DNA of 33,737 nt from an uncultured Bacteroides sp. (GTDB lineage Bacteria > Bacteroidota > Bacteroidia > Bacteroidales > Bacteroidaceae): the NCBI GenBank assembly GCA_900553185.1, contig USCT01000022.1:1-33737 (forward strand), given 5' to 3'. This document shows positions 16,761 through 25,985 of this stretch, piece by piece. The notes beneath the pieces are model-generated. The model was not told where the DNA came from, did no database searches, and saw only the letters and a list, made by a program, of their open reading frames with translations. How positions within the stretch are numbered: the stretch's first letter is position 1; each line of letters starts with the position of its first letter. Position numbers and translations under genes: made by a program.

Positions 16761-19700
16761 TACTTCTTATTGTTTTTCAATGAATATTGTTCAATTTCTG
16801 CTTCCACTTCACTTTCGTCCAAGCTATCCCATTCCATCGGCTTAACCTTCTCTTGCAGCCACTGGAAGATAACAAACAATACCGGAACAATGAAAATCTG
16901 CAGAATCATACCGATCAACATACCACCGATGGCGGAAGTTCCCAACGTACGGTTACCGTGGGCACCAACGCCGAAGGCAAACATCAACGGAAGCAAACCG
17001 ACAATCATGGCCAGAGAGGTCATCAGGATAGGTCGCAGACGAGCGGCGGCACCCAATACAGCGGCCCACGAGATACTCATACCCTGTTTACGACGGTCGA
17101 GTGCAAACTCAACAATCAAAATCGCGTTCTTTGCCAACAGACCCATCAACATGATCAATGCAATCTGCATATAAATATCGTTTGACATGGATCCTACGAT
17201 CATCTTCAATGCCGGAATACTACCCAATGCACTGAATCCGTTGACGAAAAGGAAACTACCCATCAGACCGAACGGTACAGAAAGCAATACGGCCAACGGC
17301 AGAATATAACTTTCATACTGGGCACTCAACAGCAAGTATACGAATACAAAACAAAGCACAAAGATAATACCGGTTGTACTACCGCTTGAAGAAGCCTCTT
17401 CACGCGCCATACCTCCCAGTTCGTAACCAAATCCGGTCGGCAAGTTTTCCTTGGCAACTTCGGCAATGGCCTGCAATGCCTGTCCTGAAGTATATCCGGA
17501 AGCCGGAGCCACCATTACTTTCATAGAAGTATACAAGTTGAAACGGTTGATGATATCCGGGCCATATACTTTCTTCATGCTGACAAACTGTGTGATAGGA
17601 GCCATTTCACCATTGCTTCCACGAACCTTCACTCCGTTCAGTGATTCCATGTTCTTGGTTGCATCGGGTTCGGCCTGAATCATTACACGATACATCTTAC
17701 CGAAACGGTTGAAGTTAGAAGCGTACAGACCACCGAAGTATCCCTGCATGGTAGAAAGGATGTCGCTCGGACTGATACCTGCCTTCTTACAAGCTGCCGC
17801 ATCAATATCCAGCTGATACTGCGGGAAGCTCGGGTTAAAGGTTGTCTTTGCAGAGCTGACTTCCGGACGTGCTTCCAGGGCAGCTGTATAACTGTTTACA
17901 ACTTCGAAGAAGTGATCCAGACTACCACCGGTCTTATCCTGCATGTTCAACTCAATATCACTTGATACAGAATAACCCGGAATCATCGGAGGAGCAAAGA
18001 ACAATACCTGCGCATCCTTAATGACTTTCTGTGCACGCATGAACAAAGTCGCATAAACAATATCAGAGTTCTGCATCATGGAACGTTCTTCCCAGTCTTT
18101 CAGCTTGATGATGACAGAACCGTAAGAAGGTCCCTGACCACCGATAAAACTATAACCTGAAATGATGGTACGTGACTGAACGGCCGGTTCTGCTGCCACC
18201 AGACTGTCTACCTTTACCAACACTTCCATGGCACGTTCCTGTGATGTTCCAGGAGGCAATGTCACGGCACCCATGATCGTACCCGTATCTTCGTTCGGTA
18301 CCATACCTGTCGGAGTAACCTTCATAAAGAAGATCAACAGAACGATAGAAGCGACTACCAATCCCATTGACAGCCATTTCTTATGGATAAAGAATACCAC
18401 ACGTTTCTTGTAACTCTTCAGCAAAGAATCGTATGCCGCGTTGAAAGAAGTATGGAAACGGTCAACCAGACTCATTTTCTTCGGCTGATGTTCAGAATCA
18501 TGCGGTTTCAGGAAGAGGGCACACAAAGCCGGTGACAAAGTCAACGCATTCAATGCAGAGAATCCGATAGAAATGGCCATGGTAATACCAAACTGACGGT
18601 AGAACGTACCGGCTGTACCACCCATGAAACTTACCGGAATAAATACGGACATCATGACCAGTGTAATGGAAACCAGCGCACCACCCAGTTCTCTCATGGC
18701 ATCGATAGAAGCCTCACGGGAAGACTTATATCCCTGGTCCAGTTTCGCATGGACACCTTCTACCACAACGATGGCATCATCGACCACAATCGCAATGGCC
18801 AGCACCATCGCCGACAAAGTCAGCAAGTTCACACTAAAGCCAATCAATTTCAGGACAAAGAATGTAGCAATCAACGCAACCGGAATGGCAATAGCCGGAA
18901 TCAACGTAGAACGCATATCCTGCAGGAAGATATATACTACGATGAACACGAGGATAAATGCCTCGATCAATGTCTTGATTACTTCATGAATTGACGCATA
19001 CAAGAAGTCGTTCGCATTCTGAGCGACGTTGATCTTCAAACCAGCAGGCAATGTTTCTTCTGCCTTGCTGATTACATCCAACAAATTGTTGATGGTTTCC
19101 GTAGCATTGGTTCCCGCCATCTGGAACACGATACAAGTTACGGCCTTATGACCGTTTACCGTATTATTAAAGGTATAGGCCAGACGACCCAGTTCGATAC
19201 GGGCTACATCTCCCAGACGAAGCACTTCGCCGTCAGGCAAAGCCTTGATAACGATATTTTCAAATTCTTCGGTTTGCTGCAGACGTCCTTTGTAACGGAT
19301 AGTGTACTGGAAAGTCTGGTTACCACGCTCACCGAACTGTCCCGGAGCCGCTTCAATGTTCTGTTCAGCCAAGGCATTGGAAATATCCGACGGTACCAGG
19401 CTATACTGTGCCATGATATCCGGCTTCAACCAGATACGCATGGAGTAGTCCTGACCCATCACATTGGCATCACCCACACCTTTTACACGCTGTACTTCCG
19501 GAATCAGGTTGATCTTGGCGTAGTTTTCAATAAATTCGATGTTATACTTGTCTTCGGCATCATACAAAGAGAAGATCAGCAACATGGAGTTCTGACGTTT
19601 CTGTGTAGTCACACCGACTTTGGTTACTTCGGCCGGCAACAGACCTTGTGCCATAGAGACACGGTTCTGAACGTTGACCGCAGCCATATCCGGGTCAGTA

Positions 19701-19993
19701 CCCTGGTTAAAGTAAACACTGATATCGGCAGAACCATTATTTGATGCACTGGACTGAATGTACATCATGTTTTCCACACCGTTAATCTGGTCCTCCAACG
19801 GTGCAATCACTGAATTCAGTACGGTCTGCGCATTGGCACCCGTATAAGTAGCTCTTACCGAAACGGTAGGAGGCGCAATGTCCGGATATTGTGTAACCGG
19901 CAGTGTAGCCAGACCAATCACACCCAGAATAACTATCAAGATAGAAATTACCGTTGACAGTACCGGACGGTTAATAAATTTATCTAGTTTCAT
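16760..19993 (-). CDS. RND multidrug efflux pump, AcrB type (HAE-1)
   Basis: A 1077-residue inner-membrane proton-driven transporter. The N-terminus MKLDKFINRPVLSTVISILI and the TM4 motif AIAIVVDDAIVVVEGV, with the proton-relay pair D405-D406, are those of AcrB/MexB. The relay Lys is present in GLLAKNAILIVEFALDRR near the C-terminus. Two periplasmic porter/docking modules (about 35-335 and 570-870) separate the helix groups. Likely substrates are drugs, bile salts or detergents, but they cannot be read from the sequence. It lies 53 bases downstream of the adaptor gene in one operon. Confidence 0.95.
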   Translation of the reverse strand: MKLDKFINRPVLSTVISILIVILGVIGLATLPVTQYPDIAPPTVSVRATYTGANAQTVLNSVIAPLEDQINGVENMMYIQSSASNNGSADISVYFNQGTDPDMAAVNVQNRVSMAQGLLPAEVTKVGVTTQKRQNSMLLIFSLYDAEDKYNIEFIENYAKINLIPEVQRVKGVGDANVMGQDYSMRIWLKPDIMAQYSLVPSDISNALAEQNIEAAPGQFGERGNQTFQYTIRYKGRLQQTEEFENIVIKALPDGEVLRLGDVARIELGRLAYTFNNTVNGHKAVTCIVFQMAGTNATETINNLLDVISKAEETLPAGLKINVAQNANDFLYASIHEVIKTLIEAFILVFIVVYIFLQDMRSTLIPAIAIPVALIATFFVLKLIGFSVNLLTLSAMVLAIAIVVDDAIVVVEGVHAKLDQGYKSSREASIDAMRELGGALVSITLVMMSVFIPVSFMGGTAGTFYRQFGITMAISIGFSALNALTLSPALCALFLKPHDSEHQPKKMSLVDRFHTSFNAAYDSLLKSYKKRVVFFIHKKWLSMGLVVASIVLLIFFMKVTPTGMVPNEDTGTIMGAVTLPPGTSQERAMEVLVKVDSLVAAEPAVQSRTIISGYSFIGGQGPSYGSVIIKLKDWEERSMMQNSDIVYATLFMRAQKVIKDAQVLFFAPPMIPGYSVSSDIELNMQDKTGGSLDHFFEVVNSYTAALEARPEVSSAKTTFNPSFPQYQLDIDAAACKKAGISPSDILSTMQGYFGGLYASNFNRFGKMYRVMIQAEPDATKNMESLNGVKVRGSNGEMAPITQFVSMKKVYGPDIINRFNLYTSMKVMVAPASGYTSGQALQAIAEVAKENLPTGFGYELGGMAREEASSSGSTTGIIFVLCFVFVYLLLSAQYESYILPLAVLLSVPFGLMGSFLFVNGFSALGSIPALKMIVGSMSNDIYMQIALIMLMGLLAKNAILIVEFALDRRKQGMSISWAAVLGAAARLRPILMTSLAMIVGLLPLMFAFGVGAHGNRTLGTSAIGGMLIGMILQIFIVPVLFVIFQWLQEKVKPMEWDSLDESEVEAEIEQYSLKNNKK

Positions 19994-20046
19994 TCTATTC
20001 CTTAATATATGATATTATACGAATAAATTGTTACCCCGCACAATCA

Positions 20047-21258
20047 TCAATTAAAAGCGGTCTGGATATTTCCATCACGCTGATCCTGAAGTGCTTTCTG
20101 GAATTTAGCTTCTTTCTGAGCTACAGTAATCGGAGATATTTTCTGTCCGTCCTGCAGGGTTTGAACGCCTTCTACAACGATCTGATCACCTTCCTTCAAG
20201 CCTCCGGTAACGATATAATTCTTACCGTCGTTCAAATTGGAAACCTGAATCTCAGTATGTTTCAGTGTGCTATCTGATTGTAGTACATAAACAAATTTCT
20301 TATCCTGTATTTCTTGTGTAGCCGACTGAGGTACCAGAATAACATCGTTCATGGTATAAGGGAACACAACATTTGCCATACCGCCACTACGCAATACATT
20401 CTGCTTGTTCGGGAAAATGGCACGCATGCTTACGGAACCTGTTGTCTGGTCGATTACTCCACTTACCGCATCAATCTTACCTTCTTCAGCATACATCGTA
20501 CCATCGGCCAACTGCAATTTTACAGCCGGCATTTTTTCCAATTGTTCTTTCAGCGTACCCCCGGCGCGTGTCATATCCAGAAGTTGCTTTTCTGTCATGG
20601 AAAAATATACATACATATCACCAATTTCAGATACGGTAGTCAACGGTTCAGCAATGGACGGGCTTACCAGCGCGCCGATACGATAAGGGAATGTCCCGAT
20701 TACACCATTCGACGGACTTGTAACGGTACAAAAGCCCAGGTTTTGCTTGGCAGCCGAATAAGCGGCTTCGGCCTGTGCCAAACTGGCTTTTGCCGTAAGC
20801 AGATTGTTTACAGCTGTCTGATATTCAAAGTCACTGATGATTTTCTGATCATGCAGCATCTTCTTATTTTTTTCTGTAGCTGAAAGTGTTTCCAGATTGG
20901 CTTTTGCCGATTTCACAGAAGCAACAGCCTGATCATACGCTGCCTTATATTGGGTAGGATCTATTTGAAACAATGCTTGTCCTTTCCGTACGGTGGCACC
21001 TTCATCCACACACAGCTTCACGATAAGTCCTGACACCTGAGGACGGACTTCAATATCCTGCAAACCTTTGATTGTTGCCGGATATTGTTCACTCTGATTG
21101 CTGGAAGTTACCTTCACAGTTTCCACGGCAAACTGATTGTCACCCATCTTCATACCGCCCTGACCTCCGCCACAAGCAGTCAATACCGATAAACCCAATG
21201 CACAGAAGGCTATCCGGCTTGAAGAAAAACTTTTGTTTCTTTTCACATTCATTTTCAT
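20047..21258 (-). CDS. RND efflux periplasmic adaptor lipoprotein (AcrA/MexA type)
   Basis: A 403-residue membrane-fusion protein with lipobox SVLTAC (Cys 29 from the chosen start). In order it shows the first lipoyl half (IEVRPQVSGLIVKLCVDEGATVRKGQALFQIDP, about 68-100), a coiled-coil hairpin (about 105-170), the second lipoyl half (FCTVTSPSNGVIGTFPYRIGALV), a beta-barrel and a membrane-proximal domain ending in VEGVQTLQDGQKI. It joins the pump to the outer-membrane channel. I chose the ATG at 21258. An ATG at 21321 would add 21 charged residues before the signal, and one at 21252 is also possible. It is the first gene of the operon. Confidence 0.92.
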   Translation of the reverse strand: MKMNVKRNKSFSSSRIAFCALGLSVLTACGGGQGGMKMGDNQFAVETVKVTSSNQSEQYPATIKGLQDIEVRPQVSGLIVKLCVDEGATVRKGQALFQIDPTQYKAAYDQAVASVKSAKANLETLSATEKNKKMLHDQKIISDFEYQTAVNNLLTAKASLAQAEAAYSAAKQNLGFCTVTSPSNGVIGTFPYRIGALVSPSIAEPLTTVSEIGDMYVYFSMTEKQLLDMTRAGGTLKEQLEKMPAVKLQLADGTMYAEEGKIDAVSGVIDQTTGSVSMRAIFPNKQNVLRSGGMANVVFPYTMNDVILVPQSATQEIQDKKFVYVLQSDSTLKHTEIQVSNLNDGKNYIVTGGLKEGDQIVVEGVQTLQDGQKISPITVAQKEAKFQKALQDQRDGNIQTAFN

Positions 21259-21592
21259 ATCAATTAATAGTTCTTTCTCGTTACGTTCTTTTGTTTCCAC
21301 AATTTCCATTTCTACAAACACTGAAAAAGTATCGGAAATGAAAACTTTTTAAGGAAATTCAGTTTTATAATCGGGTGCAAATATAGCAAAAAATACTTAG
21401 CAACAGGATGTTTTAACGAACAATAACCCTCACCTGTCTGTTATGTAAAAATATACCATTTTATCAGACTTATTAACAACACTACTTTTCCAAATCGTCC
21501 TACATTCCGATAATTCATAGTTTTTCCGACCAAAAAAGCTTGTAATTATCATTTTATTTCTACTTTTGCGCAACACATTAAAAATAACAGAA
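21259..21592. promoter_or_regulatory. Divergent promoter region between the efflux operon and maeB
   Basis: This gene-free stretch serves both neighbours. On the minus strand TATATTTG (21378-21385) fits the -7 consensus and leaves a leader of about 115 bases before the adaptor gene. On the plus strand TTG at 21540-21542, an 18-base spacer and TACTTTTG (21561-21568) form a good promoter for maeB. The AT-rich middle (21390-21535) could hold regulator sites. ATAAC (21423-21427) and GTTAT (21440-21444) form a weak inverted repeat, not enough to call an operator. Confidence 0.6.
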
Positions 21593-23878
21593 ATGGCAAA
21601 AATAACGAAAGAAGCTGCCTTACTATATCACTCGCAAGGCAAACCGGGAAAAATAGAAGTAGTTCCCACCAAACCTTACCAGACCCAACGAGATCTGTCG
21701 CTGGCATATTCGCCTGGAGTAGCCGAACCATGCCTGGAAATCCAGAAAAACCCCGACACAGCTTACGATTATACGGCCAAAGGTAACCTTGTGGCTGTTA
21801 TTTCAAACGGTACAGCCGTTTTGGGACTGGGCGACATCGGCGCCATGAGCGGAAAACCGGTGATGGAAGGCAAAGGACTCCTTTTCAAGATCTATGCAGG
21901 AATAGACGTTTTCGATATAGAAGTGAACGAAAAAGATCCGGAAAAATTCATCGAAGCCGTAAAAGCCATAGCTCCGACTTTCGGAGGTATCAACCTGGAA
22001 GACATCAAGGCTCCCGAATGCTTCAAGATTGAGAAACGGCTGAAAGAAGAACTGGACATTCCGGTCATGCACGATGACCAGCACGGAACGGCTATCATCT
22101 CCAGCGCCGGACTGCTGAATGCCCTGGAAGTGGCCGGAAAGAAAATTGAAGATGTAAAAATCGTCGTCAATGGAGCCGGCGCATCTGCCGTATCGTGTAC
22201 CAGACTGTATATCTCACTAGGAGCGCGGCTGGAAAACATCGTCATGCTGGACAGTAAAGGCGTCATTTCAAAACAACGTACCGATCTGAACGAGCAGAAG
22301 CAATTCTTTGCAACCGACCGTACAGACATACACACCCTGGCTGAAGCCATCAAAGGTGCCGACGTATTTCTGGGACTGTCCAGAGGAAACGTACTGTCAC
22401 AAGACATGATACGCAGCATGGCCGATCATCCGATTGTCTTCGCACTGGCCAACCCCACTCCCGAAATCTCGTACGAAGACGCCATGGCTTCCCGTCCCGA
22501 TGTCCTGATGTCGACCGGACGTTCAGACTATCCAAATCAGATCAACAACGTCATCGGATTCCCCTACATCTTCCGTGGAGCCCTTGATACCCGTGCCACA
22601 GCCATCAACGAAGAAATGAAACTGGCCGCCGTACGGGCCATCGCCGGATTGGCCAAAAAGCCGGTACCCGACATTGTCAACGAAGCTTATCACGTGAACA
22701 ACCTGACTTTCGGCCCTGACTATTTCATTCCGAAACCGGTAGATCCGCGTCTGATTACCGAAGTATCCATGGCTGTAGCGAAGGCCGCTATGGATTCCGG
22801 AGTAGCCCGCAAGCAGATTACCGACTGGGAAGGCTACAAAAACCATTTGCGCGAACTCATGGGACAGGAAAACAAACTGACCCGCCAGCTGTACGAAACC
22901 GCACGCCGCGATCCGCAACGGGTTGTCTTTGCCGAAGGTATCCACCCCAATATGCTGAAAGCTGCCGTAGAAGCCAAATCCGAAGGAATCTGCAAACCGA
23001 TTCTGCTGGGTAACGAAGAGCGTATCGAAAAACTGGCCAAAGAGCTTGATCTGAATCTGGAAGGCATAGAAATCATCAACCTGCGTCACGACCGCGAAGC
23101 CGACCGCCGGGAACGCTACGCACGCATCTTGTGCGAGAAACGCGCACGCCAGGGAGCCAATTTCCAGGAGGCCAACGATAAGATGTTCGAACGAAATTAT
23201 TTCGGCATGATGATGGTAGAGACCGGCGAAGCCGATGCATTCGTTACCGGCCTGTATACCAAATATTCAAATACCATCAAGGTAGCCAAAGAAGTAATCG
23301 GTATCCAACCGGGTTACAACCACTTCGGCACCATGCACATCTTGAATTCCAAGAAAGGAACCTACTTTATAGCCGATACGCTGATCAACCGCCATCCGGA
23401 CACCGACACTTTGATTGACATCGCAAAATTGTCAGCAAAAGCCGTCCGTTTCTTCAATCAGGAACCGGTCATGGCCATGCTTTCTTATTCTAATTTCGGC
23501 TCTGACAACGAAGGCAGTCCGGCCAAAGTACACGAAGCGGTAGCTACCATGCAGGCAGAATATCCCGACCTGGCCATCGACGGAGAAATGCAAGCCAAAT
23601 TTGCCTTGAACAATCAGCTTCGAGATGAGAAATATCCGTTTACACGCCTGAAAGGTAAAGAAGTAAACACACTGGTATTCCCGAATTTAAGTTCGGCCAA
23701 CTCCACTTATCAGCTCATTCAGAGCATGAGTGAAACCGAAGTGATCGGCCCGATCCAGATGGGACTGAACAAACCCATCCACTTTACCGACATCGAAAGC
23801 TCCGTACGCGACATTGTCAATATCACCGCCATCGCCTGTATTGACGCCATTGTGGCCAAAAAGATCAGTCACCAATAA
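21593..23878 (+). CDS. maeB: NADP-dependent malic enzyme with phosphotransacetylase-like domain (MaeB)
   Basis: A 761-residue protein. The N-terminal malic-enzyme part (about 1-425) has YSPGVAEPCLEI, the NAD(P) fold VVNGAGASAVSCTRLY (about 192-207) and LANPTPEI. It oxidises malate to pyruvate and CO2. The C-terminal part (about 440-761) resembles phosphate acetyltransferase (VFAEGIHPNMLKAA, FVTGLYTKYSNTIKVAKEVIG). In MaeB this part is regulatory and binds acetyl-CoA rather than acting as an enzyme. The length fits the family. I chose the ATG at 21593 because the promoter -7 element covers any earlier start. The enzyme supplies NADPH and pyruvate. Confidence 0.94.
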   Translation: MAKITKEAALLYHSQGKPGKIEVVPTKPYQTQRDLSLAYSPGVAEPCLEIQKNPDTAYDYTAKGNLVAVISNGTAVLGLGDIGAMSGKPVMEGKGLLFKIYAGIDVFDIEVNEKDPEKFIEAVKAIAPTFGGINLEDIKAPECFKIEKRLKEELDIPVMHDDQHGTAIISSAGLLNALEVAGKKIEDVKIVVNGAGASAVSCTRLYISLGARLENIVMLDSKGVISKQRTDLNEQKQFFATDRTDIHTLAEAIKGADVFLGLSRGNVLSQDMIRSMADHPIVFALANPTPEISYEDAMASRPDVLMSTGRSDYPNQINNVIGFPYIFRGALDTRATAINEEMKLAAVRAIAGLAKKPVPDIVNEAYHVNNLTFGPDYFIPKPVDPRLITEVSMAVAKAAMDSGVARKQITDWEGYKNHLRELMGQENKLTRQLYETARRDPQRVVFAEGIHPNMLKAAVEAKSEGICKPILLGNEERIEKLAKELDLNLEGIEIINLRHDREADRRERYARILCEKRARQGANFQEANDKMFERNYFGMMMVETGEADAFVTGLYTKYSNTIKVAKEVIGIQPGYNHFGTMHILNSKKGTYFIADTLINRHPDTDTLIDIAKLSAKAVRFFNQEPVMAMLSYSNFGSDNEGSPAKVHEAVATMQAEYPDLAIDGEMQAKFALNNQLRDEKYPFTRLKGKEVNTLVFPNLSSANSTYQLIQSMSETEVIGPIQMGLNKPIHFTDIESSVRDIVNITAIACIDAIVAKKISHQ

Positions 23879-23906
23879 CATTTAGATAAAAAATGTAACA
23901 TATATC

Positions 23907-23963
23907 CAGCAGAGATCCGACTCGGCAGCATTCAAAGCCGCTTCCGGATCTCTGCTGTTTTTT
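23907..23963 (+). terminator. Intrinsic terminator after maeB
   Basis: CAGCAGAGATCCG (23907-23919) pairs perfectly with CGGATCTCTGCTG (23945-23957), followed by TTTTTT. The 25-base loop holds a small inner stem, CGGC (23923-23926) with GCCG (23937-23940). Confidence 0.9.
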
Positions 23964-23976
23964 ATCCGAAAAAACT

Positions 23977-24159
23977 ATGAAAAAACCACTCACCCGTTTT
24001 CAATGCATACTTCTCACCCTGCTGTGGGCCAGTCTATGCGCCCTGGTCATCACTACAGCTCCGCGCATAGACGGACCGACCATTGTATCTATCCTCATCT
24101 CGGGCGCCCTGGTGTTTATCCCGATAGCACGCTCTGTCAAAACCTGGAAGAACAAGTGA
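23977..24159 (+). CDS. Small two-helix membrane protein, unknown function
   Basis: 60 residues starting MKKPLTRFQ, with two hydrophobic helices (about 10-27 and 36-52) joined by TTAPRIDGP and ending RSVKTWKNK. The positive ends suggest that both termini face the cytoplasm. Coding is supported by the well-formed topology and by codon use like its neighbours. It begins only 14 bases after the maeB terminator T-run and no promoter of its own is visible, so it may depend on readthrough. I do not recognise a family. Confidence 0.55.
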   Translation: MKKPLTRFQCILLTLLWASLCALVITTAPRIDGPTIVSILISGALVFIPIARSVKTWKNK

Positions 24160-24229
24160 ACATTTTCCAAGAAATCGAAGCTTTAAATAAAAAAACGATA
24201 TATAAAGTTCATTTTATCTGTTTTTTTTG

Positions 24230-24260
24230 TTGGAAGTAAAAGATATAATACATACATTTG
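24230..24260 (+). promoter_or_regulatory. Promoter of glutamate dehydrogenase gene
   Basis: TTGG (24230-24233), a 19-base spacer, then TACATTTG (24253-24260), a full match to TAnnTTTG. It lies 46 bases before the gdhA start. The arrangement is the same as that of the rfbB promoter. Confidence 0.72.
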
Positions 24261-24306
24261 CCATCACAACCAATGAAAAACATTAATCAATTAAAGAGAT
24301 TTCAAA

Positions 24307-25641
24307 ATGAATGCAGCTAAAGTACTGGAAGATCTGAAAAGAAGATTTCCAAATGAACCTGAATACCATCAGGCAGTAGAAGAAGTGTTGGGTACAATCG
24401 AAGAAGAATACAACAAACACCCCGAATTCGACAAAGTTAATCTGATAGAACGTCTTTGCATCCCGGAACGAGTATACCAGTTCCGCGTAACATGGGTAGA
24501 CGATAAAGGCAACGTACGCACCAACATGGGCTACCGCGTACAGCATAACAACGCCATCGGCCCGTACAAAGGCGGTATCCGTTTCCACAGCTCTGTAAAC
24601 CTGGGCATTCTGAAATTCCTCGCTTTCGAACAGACATTCAAGAATGCGTTGACTACCCTTCCGATGGGTGGCGGCAAAGGTGGTTCCGATTTCTCTCCAC
24701 GCGGCAAGTCAAATGCAGAAGTCATGCGTTTCTGCCAGGCTTTCATGCTGGAATTGTGGCGCCACATCGGTCCTGAAACCGATGTTCCGGCCGGTGATAT
24801 CGGCGTAGGTGGCCGTGAAGTAGGTTTCATGTTCGGAATGTATAAAAAACTGACACGCGAATTTTCCGGTGTCCTGACAGGTAAAGGCCGTGAATTCGGC
24901 GGTTCACTGATTCGTCCGGAAGCTACAGGTTACGGAAACATCTACTTCCTGCAGGAAATGCTGAAAACCCGTAACATCGACATTACCGGAAAGACTTGTC
25001 TGGTTTCAGGTTCTGGTAACGTTGCCCAGTATACCGTAGAAAAACTGATCCAACTGGGTGCCAAAGTCGTTACAATGTCCGACTCTGACGGTTACATCTA
25101 CGATCCGGACGGTATCGACCGTGAAAAACTGGATTACATCATGGAACTGAAGAACCTGTATCGTGGACGTATCCGCGAATACGCTGAAAAATACGGATGT
25201 AAATACGTAGCTGGCGCACGCCCGTGGAACGAAAAGGCCGACATCGCACTGCCTTCGGCTACACAGAACGAAATCAACGGCGACGACGCCAGAGCATTGA
25301 TTGCCAACGGAGTATTCGCTGTATCTGAAGGCGCAAACATGCCTTCTACTCCGGAAGCCATCCGTGTATTTCAGGAAGCCAAGATCCTGTATGCTCCGGG
25401 TAAGGCAGCCAATGCCGGCGGTGTATCAGTTTCTGGTCTGGAAATGACCCAGAACTCCATCAAGCTGAGCTGGAGCCAGGAAGAAGTAGATGAAAAACTG
25501 AAGAGCATCATGAAAAACATTCATGAAGCATGTGTCAAATACGGTACAGAACCAGACGGTTATATCAACTATGTGAAAGGTGCAAACGTAGCTGGCTTCA
25601 TGAAAGTAGCCAATGCCATGATGGCTCAAGGTATCATCTAA
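24307..25641 (+). CDS. gdhA: Glutamate dehydrogenase
   Basis: A 444-residue hexameric-type enzyme that makes glutamate from 2-oxoglutarate and ammonium, a main ammonia-assimilation route in Bacteroides. The substrate domain has GPYKGGIRFH (85-94) and the catalytic lysine K124 in PMGGGKGGSDF. The Rossmann domain has CLVSGSGNVAQYTVEKL (about 233-249). The length and the PAGDIGVGGREVGFMFGMYKK segment match the NADP-type bacterial family. Coenzyme preference (NADP or dual NAD/NADP) cannot be settled by eye. An AAAGAGAT stretch 7 bases before the ATG may serve as ribosome-binding site. Confidence 0.95.
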   Translation: MNAAKVLEDLKRRFPNEPEYHQAVEEVLGTIEEEYNKHPEFDKVNLIERLCIPERVYQFRVTWVDDKGNVRTNMGYRVQHNNAIGPYKGGIRFHSSVNLGILKFLAFEQTFKNALTTLPMGGGKGGSDFSPRGKSNAEVMRFCQAFMLELWRHIGPETDVPAGDIGVGGREVGFMFGMYKKLTREFSGVLTGKGREFGGSLIRPEATGYGNIYFLQEMLKTRNIDITGKTCLVSGSGNVAQYTVEKLIQLGAKVVTMSDSDGYIYDPDGIDREKLDYIMELKNLYRGRIREYAEKYGCKYVAGARPWNEKADIALPSATQNEINGDDARALIANGVFAVSEGANMPSTPEAIRVFQEAKILYAPGKAANAGGVSVSGLEMTQNSIKLSWSQEEVDEKLKSIMKNIHEACVKYGTEPDGYINYVKGANVAGFMKVANAMMAQGII

Positions 25642-25697
25642 ATTTAAATCAAGACCCTATTTTTTATTTTAAATACGTTTTGTCTGACAAACGTCAT

Positions 25698-25732
25698 GCC
25701 TGATTTTGTTGAGAAACAAGATCAGGCTTTTT
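25698..25732 (+). terminator. Intrinsic terminator after gdhA
   Basis: GCCTGATTTTGTT (25698-25710) pairs with AACAAGATCAGGC (25715-25727), with one G-T pair and loop GAGA, followed by TTTTT. Confidence 0.85.
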
Positions 25733-25761
25733 CTTGCTTTTCACGCCGTCTTTCCCTACAC

Positions 25762-25846
25762 CCGAAAACGAACAGACATCCGACCGAAAACGAACGGACA
25801 TTCCAATCCGAAGAAACGGACATCTTATCAAAAACGAACAGACGTT
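25762..25846. repeat. Four degenerate direct repeats between gdhA and the sulfatase gene
   Basis: Units begin at 25762 (CCGAAAACGAACAGACAT), 25784 (CCGAAAACGAACGGACAT), 25808 (CCGAAGAAACGGACAT) and 25829 (CAAAAACGAACAGACGTT). The start-to-start distances are 22, 24 and 21 bases, about two helical turns each. The minus strand reads TGTCYGTTCGTTTTCGG. No convincing gene covers the stretch from 25642 to 25985, which otherwise holds two terminators. The pattern looks like clustered protein-binding sites, but no promoter is expected between these convergent genes. Confidence 0.6.
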
Positions 25847-25921
25847 TTCAACAGAGATACAAATCATTGAACACCAGAAAATTACAAACAAACCGATAAG
25901 ATAAGCCTTCTGCATGAAAAG

Positions 25922-25948
25922 AGGGCATGCATTGTCCATACATGCCCT
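25922..25948 (-). terminator. Terminator hairpin at the end of the polysaccharide-utilisation operon
   Basis: AGGGCATG (25922-25929) pairs with CATGCCCT (25941-25948) around an 11-base loop. On the minus strand the stem is followed by CTTTTC, a short T-run. The position, 38 bases after the sulfatase stop, fits a terminator for that operon. Plus-strand action is weaker. Confidence 0.65.
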
Positions 25949-25985
25949 TTGTCCTCATATATTTCTCATCATACCCTTGAAAATT

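Noticed and set aside
21423..21444. ATAAC and GTTAT arms as a TetR operator for the efflux operon
   Set aside because: The arms are 5 bases with a 12-base centre, do not overlap the -7 element, and are expected by chance in such AT-rich DNA.
25696..25899. A possible 67-residue protein across the direct repeats
   Set aside because: It starts inside the gdhA terminator stem, is very polar and repetitive because of the DNA repeats, and has no promoter or ribosome-binding site.
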